Part shown: positions 42,501 through 51,680 of the stretch, piece after piece
Layout: each line of letters starts with the position of its first letter
Numbering within the stretch: the first letter of the stretch is position 1
NCBI RefSeq assembly: GCF_900461525.1
Contig: NZ_UGOD01000001.1
Location: 1,147,001-1,211,000, forward strand
Length of the DNA stretch: 64,000 nt
Origin: Legionella busanensis
GTDB lineage: Bacteria; Pseudomonadota; Gammaproteobacteria; Legionellales; Legionellaceae
Reading direction: 5' to 3'
Notes under the pieces: model-generated
Seen by the model: the letters and a program-made list of their open reading frames with translations, nothing else
What the model was told of the DNA's origin: nothing
Databases searched by the model: none
Made by a program: the position numbers and the translations under genes

Positions 42501-45500
42501 CTTTTACTTTTAAGTAACTCGTTAACTTCTCTTCATTTTTCTTAAATAGTCCTGTATTTTTTACAGGTCCTAGAATGAATGTTTGACTGGGAAGGTTTTG
42601 TTCATGTCGATACTCACTAAGCGCATTTAAAAATGCATTAGCTGTAGCATAAATTGCTTGCCCTTCATTACCTAATACGGCACTAAGTGATGAGATACAG
42701 TTAAATACTTTAAGATCGCAATGAGTAGTAGCTTTATGAAGGTTCCATGCTCCTAGCGCTTTGGCTCCTAGTATTTCAGCAATGTCCTCATCAGTAGTTT
42801 TAAGCAAGGGCTTATTATGATTGACACCTGCTGCATGGATAATAATACCTAAAGGTGGATAATCAGCAGGTAAATTTTGTATTAGATGTTCTACTGCTGT
42901 TGAGTTAGAAATGTCGCATGCATAATAACGTATTTGAGTACCCTGGCTTTTTTGCATCATAATTATATCTGACCATTTAGACTCCTTTTCTTTACGTCCT
43001 ACTGCAATAATATAACGAGCGCCCATTTGAGTTAAAGACTCAATAAACGCTTGGCCTATATCACCACAGGCACCTGTAACTAGGCAGGATGTTTGTAGCG
43101 AAATTTTCCAGCTATCTCCTAACTGCTCTGGTTCTAAAGGCTTAATTTGCTGTTCATAATAATCACCATTATGATAGCGCAATGCCCAATAGTTAGGATT
43201 GGAAGCGCCAATAAACTGCAGTTGGGTTTCACGATCTAATAATATTGTTTCTAAATAATGGATTGGCCATTGAGGATATTCTTGTTTGACCGATTTAAGT
43301 AATGCTAATAAAGATGTTCCTACTAAAGAATTAGAGTCACAAAGAAATAGTAAAGGTTTACTAGGCCATTGTTGTATAAGTTGCTGAATCATTTGGTTTA
43401 GAAATGTAGTCTCTTCTAATAAATCGGTTTGCTCAGCTTGACAAAAGTATACAAGCCAATCTGCTTCTTTAACTTCTTGGCCTGCTAAAGTTTCAGATAA
43501 AGTTGAATTTTGTACTGAGCCAAGAGTGATAAAGGTTAGCTTTTGGCATGCAATCAGGTGACTAATATGTTTGCGAGCTTTGTTAGTTATTAGAGCTATA
43601 TTTTTATCATTTAAGTTAATAAGGTTAGGTTCTAGCGAAATTTTTTGCCATAACTGATGGTATAGATAACTTTTCCATTTATCTTCTGCGGATGCAATTT
43701 TAATATCAGGTAACCAATACTCTTTACCTTTAAAAGGGTAATTTAAAAGATCTTCTACTTTAGTATTTATATGTTTATTTAGTATGGGCCAATTAATCTT
43801 TACTCCTCTTAAATAAAGTCTTCCTAAAGTTTCCATAATACCTGGCCACGGATTATCAGGCGCACTTACCGAGGGTAGAGTTATAAAATTATGTACATTT
43901 TGGGCTTGGGTAATTAAAATTGGTTTAGGTCCAATTTCTTGACACAATTCAATGCCATTATCAACTAAGGTATGTAATCCTTGATGAAACTCCACAGTTT
44001 GGAGCAGATGTTTACACCAATATTCAGCATTCATTTGCCCATCTTTAAGAATTTGGCCCGTGATGTTTGAAACAACAGGTATTTGTGCGGATTTATAGGT
44101 AATTTCAGCAGCAAGTTTTGCAAACTGTTCTATAATAGGTTGCATTAATGGAGAATGGAAAGCATGTGAAGTCGCAATATTTTTACAATGGATAGAATGA
44201 TGCTGGCAATAATTTTGACAGTCAATAATTGCATTATCTTGGCCAGAAACGACTATTTGCTCAGGACCATTTTTTAACGAGATTACAAGGCTATCAAAAT
44301 TGGTAATAAGTGATTCTACTACTTCTAAGGGTGCATTGATTGCAAGCATGGCACCATTATTATTTAGAGAAGAAATTAATAAGGCACGGTTACAGACTAA
44401 ATATAAAGCATCTTCAAGCGTAATAATATTAGCAATACATGCGGCTACATATTCACCTAAACTATGGCCTAATAATATGTTTGGCTTTAGCCCTAAAAGC
44501 AAAAACCATTGTGCTAAAGCGTATTCATAAATAAAGAGGGTAGGCTGCGCATACAATGTGTAATTTATATCAATAGATTTTGGTGTGTCTAATAATACTG
44601 CTCTTAAATCATAGGGGAGCAAAGGTTGAGCAATAGCGCAACATTTTTCTATAATAGCTGCAAACTCTGGAATAGTTCGATAAAGCTCTGTTGCTATATT
44701 AGGCATTAGACTACCTTGTCCGGTAAAAAGCCATGCCAGTTGGTTATTTTCAGAAATAACACCTTCTTGCCATCGGTTATGTCTTAAAGCTTGTAACCAA
44801 CTTTCCTGATCAGGGGCTATTATAAAAGCTCGATGAGCAAAGTGCGTTCTTTGCGTTAAGCTCTGATTACACAGTGAAGGAAAATGCAATGATGGCTTTT
44901 GCTCAGCATAGCGACAGTAATCTTGTAAGTACTGTAGCAATACGGCCCTCTCTTTAGCACTAATAACCCATAAATGCTCTGTGCGAATGGTGGTTTTTTC
45001 TTTAAACTCAGACTTTTGCGAGTGTATAGGCATGCCTAAAATAAGGTGGGCATTAGTGCCACTAAAACCAAATGAGCTCACGCCGGCATAACGATTTTCT
45101 TCCTCCCAAACTATAAGGCTAGTAGGAACAATCATATTATCCTGCTGATGCAATTTAGGATTGAATTCTTTTAAGTTTAAATGCGCTGGAATTTGACTGT
45201 TTTTAACTGCTAGCGCCGTTTTAATTAATCCTGCTATACCAGCGGCTGCTTCTAAGTGTCCAATACGGGTTTTTAAAGAAGTGATGTAAAGTGGGTTTTG
45301 GCGTTCTAATCCATAACTACGTCTAATTCCTTCCCACTCTATAGGATCACCAAGTGCTGTTCCTGTTCCATGCGCTTCAAGATGAGTGATTTGTTCAGGT
45401 CGTAAATTAGCTAAGCTTAATGCCTTTTCCATCACGTCTACTTGCGCTATTAAATTTGGTGCAGTTAAACCATTACTTGCTCCATCTTGATTAACCGCAC

Positions 45501-48348
45501 TACCGTATATTACAGCATGAATTTTATTACCATCCTGCAAAGCATCTTTTAATTTTTTTAATACGATCATGCAGCAACCTTCTCCTCGTACGTAACCATC
45601 GGCTTCTATATCAAAGGTACTGCACCGATTTTTTGGTGATAACATGCTACTTTTACAAAAAATGATATTACCTTCTGGCGAAAGTATAAGATTCACGCCT
45701 CCAGCAATTGCTAATTGGCAATCGCCATCTTGTAAGGCGCGACAAGCCTGGTGAACGCTTACCAATGATGAAGAGCAAGCGGTGTCAATTGCCATACAAG
45801 GCCCTTGCGTACCTAAAAAATAGGCTATGCGTCCTGCCGCTGTTGCAAAGCTCGTACCTGTTGCTTGATAGGTGCTAAGCTCATCTAGAGGCACTTGTTT
45901 TTGTATTAATTGATCATAATCATGGGTGCTGATACCCAGATAAACGCCAGTTTGTGAATTTTTTATATCATCTTCAATAATTCCCGCATCTTCTAATGCA
46001 TGCCAAGTTGTCATGAGGGTTAGACGCTGTTGGGGATCAAGATATTCGGCTTCCCGGGGTGAAATATTAAAAAATTTTGTATCAAATTGCTTAACATTGG
46101 TTAAAAAACTTCCTCCAGTCGTATACATCCGTCCTTTTTTAGTAATCTCTTGATCATAATACAAACGATTATCCCATCTATCATTAGGGATTGCTCTAAT
46201 ACTATCATTGTCTGCTTGCAAGTAACTCCAAAAAGCGTTGATCCCATTGATATCTTGGCCATCTGGGCCCGGAAGTCGACAATCCATACCAATAATGGCT
46301 ATAGGCTCGTAATTACCTACTAATTTGTTTGTTTTATCAGTATTATGGGTAGTTAATTTTTGATGCAAAGCTTCAATAGTAGGAAATTCCCAGGCGAACC
46401 AAGGGTCTAAGGGTTGGCCGATCACTTTTTCTAAATCATTAATCATTGTTACCAATTGGATTGAAGTAAGCCCATATTCAGCAAAGGCTCTATCAATAGC
46501 AACTTGCTCAATAGGCAGTTTTGCCTGCCTAGCAATCCATTCCTTAAGCCAGGATATAATATTGGTATCCAGGGTTTGCTCTATTATATTATCCTTAAAG
46601 TTTGGAGGTTGGGAATCTTTAAGGCGAGCTAACACCTTAAATTGATTAGTAATATAAGCTTCCTTACAAGCACTGCGTTGGATTTTACCGCTGCTAGTTT
46701 TTAGTACCTCTCTAGATGGAACGAATAAAATATCATAGAGGACAAGATCAGTTTGCTCGAAAACTTCTTTTTGAACCTTGCGCATCATTGCCTGATAAAT
46801 AGTCTCTTCTAAATTTCCCTTAACCCCCGCAACTAAGACACATTCTTCTGAACCGTTGATAGTAAATGAAAATGCAGCTGCACAATTAGGTACTAACGCT
46901 GAATCACTTCGGAAACATGCATACTCTACATCCTGAGGGTAAATGTTGCGACCATTAATAATAATTAAATCTTTTAGTCGGCCACAGACAGTTATATAAC
47001 CATTTTTATCTATAAATCCAAGATCACCTGTTCTTAGAAACGGTCCTTCTGCCGTATCCTCAGTAAAAGCTTGAAATATTTCCTTTGTTTTCTCAGGATT
47101 TTGATAGTAACCAGATGCTACAGAATCTCCTTGAATCCAAATTTCGCCGATTGTATCAACAGGTAGAGTATATAACGTTTTCGGATCAACGATTTTTACT
47201 AAATAATCTGGGTCTAGTTTGCCACAAGAAACCAATTCAACTTGTAAGTCGAATTTTTCTTTAAAATCTCGATTAATTATGCCTTTATCTAAACCATTAT
47301 TATTGACCATAAAGAAACGTTTATCACTCATTTCACATGAGATGTATAACGTGGTTTCTGCCATTCCATAACCTGGTTTAATAACACCGTCTTTTAACTG
47401 GTAAGGTTTAAGGTTCTTTTCAAATTCTCTAATAGTTTCTGGATTAATGGGTTCTGCACCATTAATAAGGCAATGAACATTGGAAAAGTTAAGTTCTAGC
47501 TGAGAAGGATCTTGGTTTTTAAACGCATTAATTGCTAAGTCATAAGCGAAATTTGGTGCCATTGTATAAGTCCCTTGCTCCGAACTAATTATTTTTAGCC
47601 AGAAAAATGGATTCTTAAGAAAGGTTAAAGGCGCCATAAAAACGCAAGTTCCGCCACTATATAAGGGTAGAAGGGTGTTACCGATTAAACCCATATCATG
47701 GAATATTGGTAACCAAGAAATGCATTTTTCCACGCCGGCCTCGCCTAAAACTCTTTTCATTAGACTAAGATTGGCACTAATATTTTTTTGCGTAACAACC
47801 ACACCTTTAGGCATCCCAGTAGACCCTGACGTATATTGTAGAAAAGCAATATGATCTGGTTTAATAATGGGTAGATTTTCACTATTAGCTCTAAGCTCAT
47901 CATTTAATTGATCCACGCAAATGAATAAAGTCTCTTTGGAAAATTGAAAGTTTTGTAGATCACAGTAATTTTTTATTGTACTCGTAGTTAGAATGATTGA
48001 CGCCTTTGAGTCTGCAATAATTTTTAATAAACGATTAAGATGCCGTAAATGTCGTGGTGGATAGGCTGTTACAGCAATGTTTCCAGAGCGTAATACAGAT
48101 AGAAATGAAGCGATATAATGAATACTTGAATCAAAAATTAATAGGATAGGTTTTTGTGTAAATGATTGATTGTCGTTAAGGGAAACAAGTGTATTAGCAA
48201 GCAAGTGGATTCTTTCATTCAGCTGTTGATAAGTCAATTCTTGGTTGTTTTGATAATCAGATTCGAAAAATTTTAAGGCGATTTTATGGGGAGTTGACTG
48301 CGAAAATTGACTAATTTTATCTAGAATTAATTCTTGCTTATTTCTCAT
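39574..48348 (-). CDS. Hybrid PKS-NRPS megasynthase: FAAL-ACP-KS-AT-KR-ACP-C-C
   Basis: A 2924-residue enzyme in one gene. Domains by residue: fatty acyl-AMP ligase 1-575 (YTSGSTGMPKG at 176, YGMAETTLY at 330); carrier about 600-670 (YGLTSIQLV); ketosynthase about 682-1105 (DTACSSS, Cys 858; EAHGTGT; GHLEAAAG); acyltransferase about 1205-1500 (GHSLGEY at 1296, HAFHSP at 1397, malonyl type); ketoreductase about 1750-1950 (VTGACGDIG; Ser and Tyr present); carrier about 2005-2075 (GMDSIMAS); condensation 1 about 2095-2515 (HHLLGDS, last Gly changed); condensation 2 about 2535-2924 (HHLIVDG). There is no adenylation domain for an amino acid, no DH/ER and no thioesterase. It should load a fatty acid, extend it once to a beta-hydroxy acyl chain, and release or transfer it through condensation. 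A phosphopantetheinyl transferase is not nearby. Confidence 0.92.
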   Translation of the reverse strand: MRNKQELILDKISQFSQSTPHKIALKFFESDYQNNQELTYQQLNERIHLLANTLVSLNDNQSFTQKPILLIFDSSIHYIASFLSVLRSGNIAVTAYPPRHLRHLNRLLKIIADSKASIILTTSTIKNYCDLQNFQFSKETLFICVDQLNDELRANSENLPIIKPDHIAFLQYTSGSTGMPKGVVVTQKNISANLSLMKRVLGEAGVEKCISWLPIFHDMGLIGNTLLPLYSGGTCVFMAPLTFLKNPFFWLKIISSEQGTYTMAPNFAYDLAINAFKNQDPSQLELNFSNVHCLINGAEPINPETIREFEKNLKPYQLKDGVIKPGYGMAETTLYISCEMSDKRFFMVNNNGLDKGIINRDFKEKFDLQVELVSCGKLDPDYLVKIVDPKTLYTLPVDTIGEIWIQGDSVASGYYQNPEKTKEIFQAFTEDTAEGPFLRTGDLGFIDKNGYITVCGRLKDLIIINGRNIYPQDVEYACFRSDSALVPNCAAAFSFTINGSEECVLVAGVKGNLEETIYQAMMRKVQKEVFEQTDLVLYDILFVPSREVLKTSSGKIQRSACKEAYITNQFKVLARLKDSQPPNFKDNIIEQTLDTNIISWLKEWIARQAKLPIEQVAIDRAFAEYGLTSIQLVTMINDLEKVIGQPLDPWFAWEFPTIEALHQKLTTHNTDKTNKLVGNYEPIAIIGMDCRLPGPDGQDINGINAFWSYLQADNDSIRAIPNDRWDNRLYYDQEITKKGRMYTTGGSFLTNVKQFDTKFFNISPREAEYLDPQQRLTLMTTWHALEDAGIIEDDIKNSQTGVYLGISTHDYDQLIQKQVPLDELSTYQATGTSFATAAGRIAYFLGTQGPCMAIDTACSSSLVSVHQACRALQDGDCQLAIAGGVNLILSPEGNIIFCKSSMLSPKNRCSTFDIEADGYVRGEGCCMIVLKKLKDALQDGNKIHAVIYGSAVNQDGASNGLTAPNLIAQVDVMEKALSLANLRPEQITHLEAHGTGTALGDPIEWEGIRRSYGLERQNPLYITSLKTRIGHLEAAAGIAGLIKTALAVKNSQIPAHLNLKEFNPKLHQQDNMIVPTSLIVWEEENRYAGVSSFGFSGTNAHLILGMPIHSQKSEFKEKTTIRTEHLWVISAKERAVLLQYLQDYCRYAEQKPSLHFPSLCNQSLTQRTHFAHRAFIIAPDQESWLQALRHNRWQEGVISENNQLAWLFTGQGSLMPNIATELYRTIPEFAAIIEKCCAIAQPLLPYDLRAVLLDTPKSIDINYTLYAQPTLFIYEYALAQWFLLLGLKPNILLGHSLGEYVAACIANIITLEDALYLVCNRALLISSLNNNGAMLAINAPLEVVESLITNFDSLVISLKNGPEQIVVSGQDNAIIDCQNYCQHHSIHCKNIATSHAFHSPLMQPIIEQFAKLAAEITYKSAQIPVVSNITGQILKDGQMNAEYWCKHLLQTVEFHQGLHTLVDNGIELCQEIGPKPILITQAQNVHNFITLPSVSAPDNPWPGIMETLGRLYLRGVKINWPILNKHINTKVEDLLNYPFKGKEYWLPDIKIASAEDKWKSYLYHQLWQKISLEPNLINLNDKNIALITNKARKHISHLIACQKLTFITLGSVQNSTLSETLAGQEVKEADWLVYFCQAEQTDLLEETTFLNQMIQQLIQQWPSKPLLFLCDSNSLVGTSLLALLKSVKQEYPQWPIHYLETILLDRETQLQFIGASNPNYWALRYHNGDYYEQQIKPLEPEQLGDSWKISLQTSCLVTGACGDIGQAFIESLTQMGARYIIAVGRKEKESKWSDIIMMQKSQGTQIRYYACDISNSTAVEHLIQNLPADYPPLGIIIHAAGVNHNKPLLKTTDEDIAEILGAKALGAWNLHKATTHCDLKVFNCISSLSAVLGNEGQAIYATANAFLNALSEYRHEQNLPSQTFILGPVKNTGLFKKNEEKLTSYLKVKGVEPLLRTEIQAVFQSQIKEYNLIISHFLQLPNQPPKEEPIYEGNISHNKEVSLTETILTIAEETLRLAPGELSIHDNWFKSGMDSIMASQLAYKINHKYPEAQTSAKDIFNYASVQELAINIKEHISENNVDRLDDKHVYQQMNTLPLSLQQQEIWNFIKNSPTNLAYQIPIELSIIGPLSVERLQKALSEVVKRHDILRCSFHEVLNQAKQHIHKECSLKLEFGEHDSEKEIADFLSALFVLQKPPLIRTRIIRQEKDKYRWLLVFHHLLGDSYTVTSFINEAIAIYEGEILDQEPVKYCDYVSWQWNKIHYNLVNEMGEFWRQRLQEVPVGVALAKETHQPKEACIINHQLSLTDISRSIKALEKNKLSLSNYLLANLFEILLDYFKQDQQGIVVFFSGRESGEFSTVFGDTSNDVLIVAEREQNILTQTQKLQEQILSMHDNQYFRMPIFKEIGLSTPMISFDFQRSPNYSVKSSLEINIVKNSNVQNYLWGDEPRLLSFKVLVKEGNLRLSLKYRHDKIESKLAQGVLEAWANNLLKQEASDLQIATKTMPRLYTASALQQNLWQLLQNHPDGIPYYVLLFKEINTNIDIKHLNKALQQTIDNNPALQVYFVEEKNQLKWDINSAATTVIQTITADDLNTKMGELLLEPIAINQAPLLKIYLIHHANGKKPILLFRFHHLIVDGISAELFAKEFEKNYMNKSEVFVSKEQQIFYLNEHLKEEKFYSQNIADYKTYLAEINQRLKDYHCNKLTENNYLGGVIYQKISKENSAKVIDFCKNHSISPYAFYLHIFGTVLASLSSEREIYISIVKSNRGKLSQTGMIGYFADNLPIILEINPDTINIIQQIKSTQMQILEVIERFSYPILSKDLEKFDYKQPPFIFNQYTLNESENETEALLSSADYLIEGLLKASQNQVSLWNYQNPEKFNLLIRSSVHGDMLGLLYNQQLASAADAGLVLDEFINKLICLLE

Positions 48349-48644
48349 AGTTCTATCCTATTTTACAACTTAAAATATGATTACTATTGCAAGCAGCACC
48401 CAAATCATTAAATTAGATAGTCAATTTAGATATTGGCAGATACTAGTTTTATAAAATTTTAAGAAAAATTTGGGCATTTTGTATTTAGGGTTTGCAATAG
48501 TAAAAATTAGAAGCATGTAGCTTATTATAGAACAATAATGTATATATATTGTTCAATTTGTTAATTTTTATGGTTTAGCTAGACTGATAAAGGAGGGCTT
48601 GAATTTCTTTATTGAATAAATTTATTAGATTATTGAGGTTCGCG

Positions 48645-49256
48645 ATGACAGTAGGGACCGAGAAGGTTGCAGCAGTGGCTATTTTTGATTTTGATGGCAC
48701 TATAACCTATAAAAGTACCACACTCCCTTTTTTAAAATTTATATATAAAAAATCATTTTTTCTAAAATTGATGGCTAAATTACCTACGATTTTAGCTTAT
48801 TACTCAAAAAGAATAAATATTGATCAATTAAATCAAGCCATTAGCACCACGTTTTTTCAAAATCTCTCACGGGACTTTCTTTATGAGGCAGGCCAAGAGT
48901 TTGCCACTCAAATCATTCCAACTCTTGTTAAGAAATCAGCGATGGAGTGTATAAAAAGGCATAAAGATCAAGGTCATTACTGTATTTTAGCTACGTCTGC
49001 TTATAACATTTATATTGATTATTGGGCTAAGAATAATGGGTTTGATGATTTAGTTTCCACCAAAATTGCTTTTAATGAAAAAGGGTTAGCGACTGGCTAC
49101 CTTGATGGTAAAAGCTGTTATGGGACAGAAAAATTGCAGCAGGTTTTAAACTTAATTGGGACTAATACACAAGTTATTTATGCTTATGGCGATAGCTCAG
49201 GCGATATCCCACTTTTAAATTATGCGACTTTTGCTCATTACCAACTATTTAAATAA
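48645..49256 (+). CDS. HAD-superfamily phosphatase (HAD-IB, SerB-like)
   Basis: About 203 residues. Motif I is FDFDGTITYKST, motif II is the Ser/Thr of ILATSAYNIY, and motif III/IV is YGDSSGDIPLLN. It fits HAD-IB enzymes acting on small phosphorylated compounds such as phosphoserine or lipid phosphates. ATG 48645 is chosen because GAGG precedes it; the frame is open from a TTG at 48612. It is divergent from the megasynthase, 263 bp apart on the other strand, with an AT-rich promoter region between. Confidence 0.8.
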   Translation: MTVGTEKVAAVAIFDFDGTITYKSTTLPFLKFIYKKSFFLKLMAKLPTILAYYSKRINIDQLNQAISTTFFQNLSRDFLYEAGQEFATQIIPTLVKKSAMECIKRHKDQGHYCILATSAYNIYIDYWAKNNGFDDLVSTKIAFNEKGLATGYLDGKSCYGTEKLQQVLNLIGTNTQVIYAYGDSSGDIPLLNYATFAHYQLFK

Positions 49257-49270
49257 GCTATTATTAAAAA

Positions 49271-50437
49271 TCAGTTGGCCTCTTTATTTAGCGCCTGTGC
49301 TAGTGATATAAACATTAAAAGTATGCCACTTAGTAAATAGGGCAATTTTGTTATTGAGGATGCCAAATAACCAATAATGAACGCAGCAAATAACCAGGCA
49401 AATCCAATGATACTATTTTGAATTCCAATTGTTTTTCCTTGCTCATGATCTTTTTTTAAACTAACAATTTTTGTCATATAAATAGGCGTGTTGCAGGCAA
49501 TAGCCATTACAATTCCTATATTAAAAATTAAGAAAAGATAATAATAATTAGTACCTAATCCTGTTAAAATCATGCCCAATCCACCCATAACAAGACTAAT
49601 TATAGATACAAGGCGCTCACCCATTATTTTTTTAATTGCAGGTAAAATAAATAATAAGGTTGCGATATAAATGAAAACGAGTAGAGAGAAGAAAAGCCCA
49701 ACTCCTAGAGGCGTAAATTTCCACCGAATAATAATATATGGCGTAATGGCAAGAAAATATAGATACCATGCCAATTGTAAAATAAAGAAAGCAATGTAGC
49801 AGGTAATTAGGGGTAAAGTAAAAAATGTTTGCTTAAATTTTTCTTTACTCGTTGATTTTGATTTTTCAATATTTGAATTAAGAATTAAAAATATATTAAC
49901 AACAACACCTATGAGCATTATTAACAAAGGCAAAGAATAATAATATAAGGGCACTTGGCCAGAAAAATTGACTAATACTCCACAAAGGATGGGTCCAAAG
50001 AAAAGACCTAAAGCGTTAGCAATTTCAAAATAGCGAAAAGACTTAAGCTTATCTCTAGAGGCTAAGGAAACCATAGAAAGCGCCACTGTTCTTCGTCCGG
50101 CCATTAAGCCATCTACCAAACGGCCAATAAAGAAAAGAAAAAAGATAATAGAAAATAGACTTATAAAGAACAAAATATAAGCAATAATACTGCCAATTAA
50201 GGCCCCAATAATTGCTTTCTTTCCACCTATTTTGTCAGAAATCACGCCCCAGACTAAATTTCCAATAATATTGCCAAAAGCATAAATACCCATTAAAAGT
50301 ACATAGGCCTGCATTTTAAGTTCAAAGCTGCTAGTTAAAAAAAATCCTTGGTCAGAAAAAATAAGTGGCCCCATTAATGGGTTAATAATTCCAGAACCCA
50401 TAGAAATAAGAAAAACAACTAAGAGTAAACTATTCAT
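49271..50437 (-). CDS. MFS transporter
   Basis: A 388-residue protein with twelve hydrophobic segments and the MFS loop GVISDKIGGKKAIIGAL between helices 2 and 3. It overlaps the upstream phosphotransferase by 8 bp, so the two form an operon. The substrate is unknown; pairing with a small-molecule kinase suggests export or uptake linked to phosphorylation. Confidence 0.82.
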   Translation of the reverse strand: MNSLLLVVFLISMGSGIINPLMGPLIFSDQGFFLTSSFELKMQAYVLLMGIYAFGNIIGNLVWGVISDKIGGKKAIIGALIGSIIAYILFFISLFSIIFFLFFIGRLVDGLMAGRRTVALSMVSLASRDKLKSFRYFEIANALGLFFGPILCGVLVNFSGQVPLYYYSLPLLIMLIGVVVNIFLILNSNIEKSKSTSKEKFKQTFFTLPLITCYIAFFILQLAWYLYFLAITPYIIIRWKFTPLGVGLFFSLLVFIYIATLLFILPAIKKIMGERLVSIISLVMGGLGMILTGLGTNYYYLFLIFNIGIVMAIACNTPIYMTKIVSLKKDHEQGKTIGIQNSIIGFAWLFAAFIIGYLASSITKLPYLLSGILLMFISLAQALNKEAN

Positions 50438-51473
50438 TAAATTCTTTAAGTGGGTAATGTAATTTTAATTGCTTCACGAGGTCACCTTCAATTAAAAAAA
50501 TAATTAAGGTAATTGAATAATAAATATGCCACTGATAATGCCTCCATTGCTTAGGATTACTAATAATTTTTTTGATGCAAAATGCTAACCAGAAATACCA
50601 CTTTAATAAAACCACTGGCATACTTTTTTCCAGTTGATTAATTTCCTTGAGAGGATAAGTTGATATAAATATTTTTAATTTTTGTAAATCTAATACAATT
50701 TGATTTTTATTGTATAATGTACACCAAGCAATAAGCGTATCTAGATAATCAGCATTTAAATCAAAAAAGCCTGTCGTTTCCCAGTCTATTACGCCAAAAT
50801 TATGTTCATCTTGCCACAATACATTTTTTGGTTTCAAATCATTATGACATATGGCTTCATATTTTAAATTATCCATAGCCTGATGCAGTGTATTTTTGTT
50901 ATTAATTAGGTAAGTGGAAATAAAATTTAATTTAGGAAAGAAGAAGCGTCTTTGTGTAATTGCTTTTATTAACCCCCAGAATTTTAGAGCTATAATTTGA
51001 TGACCGATTTTTTTAAATATAGCCATTTTTTCTTCAGCAAATTGAGAGTCAAAAGAAAAAGAAGAGCGATGGATTATTGCAAGAAATTTAGCAATTTTCT
51101 CTACCATATTTAATGAAACTTCCTCATTTTCTCGCACACTGCCTTGGATAAATGGAAAAACGATAAATAAATTTTTACCCTTTTTTAATACACATTTTCC
51201 TTGAGTAAATACAGCTGGCGCGACATGATTAGTATAGAGTAGTTGTTGTGCAATATTTTCACTAAATGTTATAGATTCAATAATTTTATCTAATGCAATA
51301 TCATAGTCTTTGGCATGCTCAGATTCATAAATTTTTTTGATAATATATTGATTGACACCGTCTGTTGCGAGATATGACTCATTTACATCTCCACCTGATA
51401 ATTTGTTTATATTATTCAGTAAAGATAAATTAAAAAAATGGTTTATGTGTTGAATATCTTCGGCTGTAAGCAT
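50430..51473 (-). CDS. APH/choline-kinase-like phosphotransferase
   Basis: A 347-residue protein with the aminoglycoside-phosphotransferase fold. The N-terminal lobe has YIIKKIYESE (Lys of the ATP site). The catalytic loop is CHNDLKPKNVLW and the metal loop VIDWETTGFF. Family members phosphorylate choline, homoserine, hydroxylated sugars or drugs. Overlap with the MFS gene suggests joint action on one compound. Confidence 0.82.
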   Translation of the reverse strand: MLTAEDIQHINHFFNLSLLNNINKLSGGDVNESYLATDGVNQYIIKKIYESEHAKDYDIALDKIIESITFSENIAQQLLYTNHVAPAVFTQGKCVLKKGKNLFIVFPFIQGSVRENEEVSLNMVEKIAKFLAIIHRSSFSFDSQFAEEKMAIFKKIGHQIIALKFWGLIKAITQRRFFFPKLNFISTYLINNKNTLHQAMDNLKYEAICHNDLKPKNVLWQDEHNFGVIDWETTGFFDLNADYLDTLIAWCTLYNKNQIVLDLQKLKIFISTYPLKEINQLEKSMPVVLLKWYFWLAFCIKKIISNPKQWRHYQWHIYYSITLIIFLIEGDLVKQLKLHYPLKEFNE

Positions 51474-51680
51474 TCCCTACTATCCATTTTTATAAGTTGA
51501 TTATATTAAAACGTATATCCATAGAGTGCTTACGGCATTCTTGGAATGAATTATGCAATCAAGCTCTGCTACAATTTAACACCTAATCGTTACATTAAAT
51601 CTAATAGTATTTTGGGACAAAATCAGTCATTTGTAAAAAATAAATAAATTAGCCTAGGCTTTTATTTTGTTATTACAATC

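Noticed and set aside
44300-46292. Frames opposite to or within the megasynthase gene
   Set aside because: They are shadows of the long coding frame, without ribosome sites or recognisable domains.
39574-48348. The megasynthase as part of the cyclodipeptide operon
   Set aside because: It lies 4.7 kb away on the opposite strand with unrelated genes between, so a shared pathway is not supported.
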